Notes under the pieces: generated by a model | What the model was told of the DNA's origin: nothing | Database searches by the model: none | What the model saw: only the letters and a program-made list of their open reading frames with translations | Source of the DNA: Actinomycetota bacterium | GTDB taxonomy: Bacteria; Actinomycetota; Actinomycetes; Nanopelagicales; Nanopelagicaceae | Reading direction: 5' to 3' | DNA: 8,021 nt | NCBI GenBank assembly: GCA_009698515.1 | Contig: WLQA01000032.1 | Span: forward strand, 1 to 8,021 | Made by a program: the position numbers and the translations under genes | In this document: one piece after another, positions 6,587 through 8,021 of the stretch | Layout of the letters: each line of letters starts with the position of its first letter | Numbering within the stretch: position 1 is the stretch's first letter

Positions 6587-6682
6587 TACCCATTTCTATT
6601 CAGATATTCACTCAGGTCGTAAGGTTACTAGCCCATCTCGCAAAATGCCTCACCAAGTGGTTATAACCTTTAAGATTGGGAT
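6587..6682. promoter_or_regulatory. Divergent promoter region between erpA and nadA
   Basis: This 96-base gap is the largest non-coding stretch in the window and must hold the start signals of both genes. On the nadA side two -10-like hexamers are seen, TATAAC (6662-6667) and TAAGAT (6671-6676). On the erpA side no clear hexamer pair stands out. No strong inverted repeat of the kind bound by an IscR- or NadR-type regulator was found by eye. Confidence 0.55.
6671..6676 (+). promoter_or_regulatory. Candidate -10 element for leaderless nadA mRNA
   Basis: TAAGAT fits TANNNT and ends 6 bases before the nadA ATG (6683-6685), so transcription would begin at the start codon. Only a weak GGGA lies between, too close to the ATG to act as a normal ribosome site. 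The nearby TATAAC (6662-6667) is an alternative that would give a leader of about 10 bases. No good -35 hexamer is seen for either. Confidence 0.4.
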
Positions 6683-7825
6683 ATGGCTCTCGTAGATTTA
6701 CTGCTTCTAGGCGCGCAAAAGGATCCAAATAGCGAGCGTGGAGTTTCATGTACTGGCGAACTGCCTGCAAGCAGTGATCCAAAGTTAATCGAACGGGCAC
6801 AAATTGCGCGGAAATCTCTAGGCAGCAAAGCAATGGTGCTTGGTCACCATTATCAGAGAGATGAGGTTATTGATTTTGCCGATATTCGCGGTGACTCATT
6901 TAAATTAGCCCAAGCTGCTGCGGATAATTCTGATGCTGAATTTATATTTTTTTGTGGCGTTCATTTCATGGCAGAGAGCGCAGATATCCTGACAGGAGCT
7001 AATCAAAAAGTAATTCTGCCCGATCTTTCTGCTGGCTGTTCGATGGCAGATATGGCAACTGCGCAACAAGTAAATGAGTGTTGGGCAACATTAAGTAAGT
7101 TAAATATTGCCGGTAAAACTATTCCGATTACATATATGAATTCATCAGCAGCTATTAAATCTTTTACTGGTAAAAATGGCGGCGCAGTTTGCACCTCTTC
7201 AAATGCAGAAAGAGCAATGAAATGGGCCTTTGAAAAAGGTGAAAAAGTTCTCTTCCTTCCAGATCAACACTTAGGAAGAAATACTGCTGTCTTAAAGCTA
7301 GGGCTAAGCCTTAAAGATTGCGTTGTATGGAATCCATGGAAGATTAATGGTGGATTAACTGATGCAGAGTTAATCTCCGCAAAGGTAATTTTGTGGCGAG
7401 GTCACTGTTCGGTGCACGGTAGATTTTCGGTAGAAAATGTTACGCAAGTGCGTACAAAACTCCCCGGTGTTAAAGTATTGGTTCATCCAGAGTGCCAGCA
7501 TGAGGTTGTATCAATCGCTGATGTTGTTGGAAGTACCGAGATGATAATAAGAACTGTTACCGAATCCCCTGCTGGATCAAAATGGGCAATTGGTACTGAG
7601 TTAAATTTGGTACAACGTCTGGCAAATGAAAATCCAAACAAGGAGGTAATTTTCCTTGATAAGGCGGTCTGTTACTGCAGCACAATGAATCGAATCGATC
7701 TTCCTCACTTGGTCTGGGCGATGGAATCTCTAGTAAATGGCAAAATCGTTAATCAAATAACGGTAGATAGCGAAACGGCAAAGTTTGCAAAAGTTGCACT
7801 GGATAGAATGTTGGCTCTACCTTAA
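6683..7825 (+). CDS. nadA: Quinolinate synthase (NadA), [4Fe-4S] enzyme
   Basis: Condenses iminoaspartate with dihydroxyacetone phosphate to quinolinate in de novo NAD synthesis. At 380 residues it is the longer form usual in actinobacteria. Key stretches are GHHYQRDEVIDFADIRGDS (54-72), FCGVHFMAESADILT (90-104), LPDLSAGCSMADMA (112-125), YMNSSAAIKSF, and FLPDQHLGRN (191-200). WRGHCSVHGRF (238-248), VHPECQHEV (267-275) and VCYCSTMNRI (329-338) follow. Cluster ligands should be C119, C271 and one of C330/C332 (C332 by position next to STM). All three domains look complete. nadB and nadC are not in the window. The upstream HesB-type carrier, transcribed divergently, is a natural supplier of its cluster. 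It is followed after 4 bases by the DUF3043 gene, likely co-transcribed. Confidence 0.96.
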   Translation: MALVDLLLLGAQKDPNSERGVSCTGELPASSDPKLIERAQIARKSLGSKAMVLGHHYQRDEVIDFADIRGDSFKLAQAAADNSDAEFIFFCGVHFMAESADILTGANQKVILPDLSAGCSMADMATAQQVNECWATLSKLNIAGKTIPITYMNSSAAIKSFTGKNGGAVCTSSNAERAMKWAFEKGEKVLFLPDQHLGRNTAVLKLGLSLKDCVVWNPWKINGGLTDAELISAKVILWRGHCSVHGRFSVENVTQVRTKLPGVKVLVHPECQHEVVSIADVVGSTEMIIRTVTESPAGSKWAIGTELNLVQRLANENPNKEVIFLDKAVCYCSTMNRIDLPHLVWAMESLVNGKIVNQITVDSETAKFAKVALDRMLALP

Positions 7826-7829
7826 TCTC

Positions 7830-8021
7830 ATGACAAAATCTAAGAGCACTCCAGATAACAAAAAAGGCAAGCCAACGCCTAAGCGCAAGGTTGCTGAAGC
7901 CAAAAGTAAATCTTCGATTCTCTCTCCGGCGGCATCTCGAAGTGATAAGAAAAGATTGAAAGAACAAACTAGATTGCGTCGAACTGAAGCACGTGCAGCA
8001 TTTATGCGCGGAGATGAAAAT
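7830..8021 (+). CDS. DUF3043 family protein, N-terminal part (partial)
   Basis: The first 64 codons of a gene that leaves the window, starting at ATG 7830-7832, 4 bases after the nadA stop and with no Shine-Dalgarno, so coupling to nadA is likely. The visible part is highly basic and probably disordered: MTKSKSTPDNKKGKPTPKRK, then a KKRLKEQTRLRRTEARAAF helix, ending at MRGDEN. GKPTPKRKVAEA followed by a charged helix and a GDE turn is the N-terminal hallmark I recall for actinobacterial DUF3043 membrane proteins. Their membrane segments lie further downstream and are not seen here. The function of the family is unknown. The reading frame is open throughout the visible 192 bases. Confidence 0.75.
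   Translation, partial: MTKSKSTPDNKKGKPTPKRKVAEAKSKSSILSPAASRSDKKRLKEQTRLRRTEARAAFMRGDEN

Noticed and set aside
6612..6833. Minus-strand 73-codon open frame overlapping the erpA-nadA gap and the nadA start
   Set aside because: Most of it is antisense to nadA and it has no motif; the region is better read as a divergent promoter.
7749..7967. Minus-strand 72-codon open frame over the nadA end and the DUF3043 start
   Set aside because: It is a shadow of two well-supported plus-strand frames that are joined by a 4-base gap.

Overview
The window looks like part of the compact chromosome of a low-GC actinobacterium. The closest fit I can suggest is the freshwater acI / Nanopelagicales group. Three things support this. 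(1) The cytochrome oxidase genes are actinobacterial in type, including ctaF, the subunit IV found in actinobacterial bc1-aa3 systems. (2) The order ctaC / class-V aminotransferase homolog / adenosine kinase / HesB-type Fe-S carrier / nadA resembles what I recall from Streptomyces and, in part, Mycobacterium. (3) The DNA is AT-rich and almost gap-free, with genes overlapping by 1-4 bases. The taxonomic placement is inference.

Layout. Minus strand, read from about 4088 down to 1: ctaC, ctaD, ctaF, a SRPBCC-fold protein and the 5' part of a bifunctional putA. All are joined by overlaps or a 2-base gap, so this is probably one operon. Diverging from ctaC is a plus-strand gene (4139-5203) for a protein of the cysteine desulfurase fold that lacks the PLP lysine but keeps the active-cysteine loop. 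It meets, tail to tail with a 4-base overlap, the minus-strand pair erpA-like then adoK (6586 down to 5200). A 96-base divergent promoter region follows. Then come plus-strand nadA (6683-7825) and the start of a DUF3043 gene that runs off the window.

How the genes fit together. ctaC/D/F encode the terminal oxidase core (CuA subunit, haem-copper subunit, subunit IV); ctaE and qcrCAB are not here. PutA feeds electrons from proline to the respiratory chain, so its linkage to the oxidase makes metabolic sense. ErpA-like, the desulfurase-fold protein and NadA form an Fe-S theme: NadA is a [4Fe-4S] quinolinate synthase needed for NAD synthesis. AdoK salvages adenosine to AMP.

The two most notable points are residue-level. 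The oxidase has lost recognisable non-redox Mg site ligands in both subunits: Glu to Ile in the CtaC CuA loop, and Asp to Ala before the CtaD haem histidines. The desulfurase-like protein appears to be a PLP-independent or pseudo-enzyme version of its family. I found no wholly new system, RNA gene, mobile element or CRISPR array.
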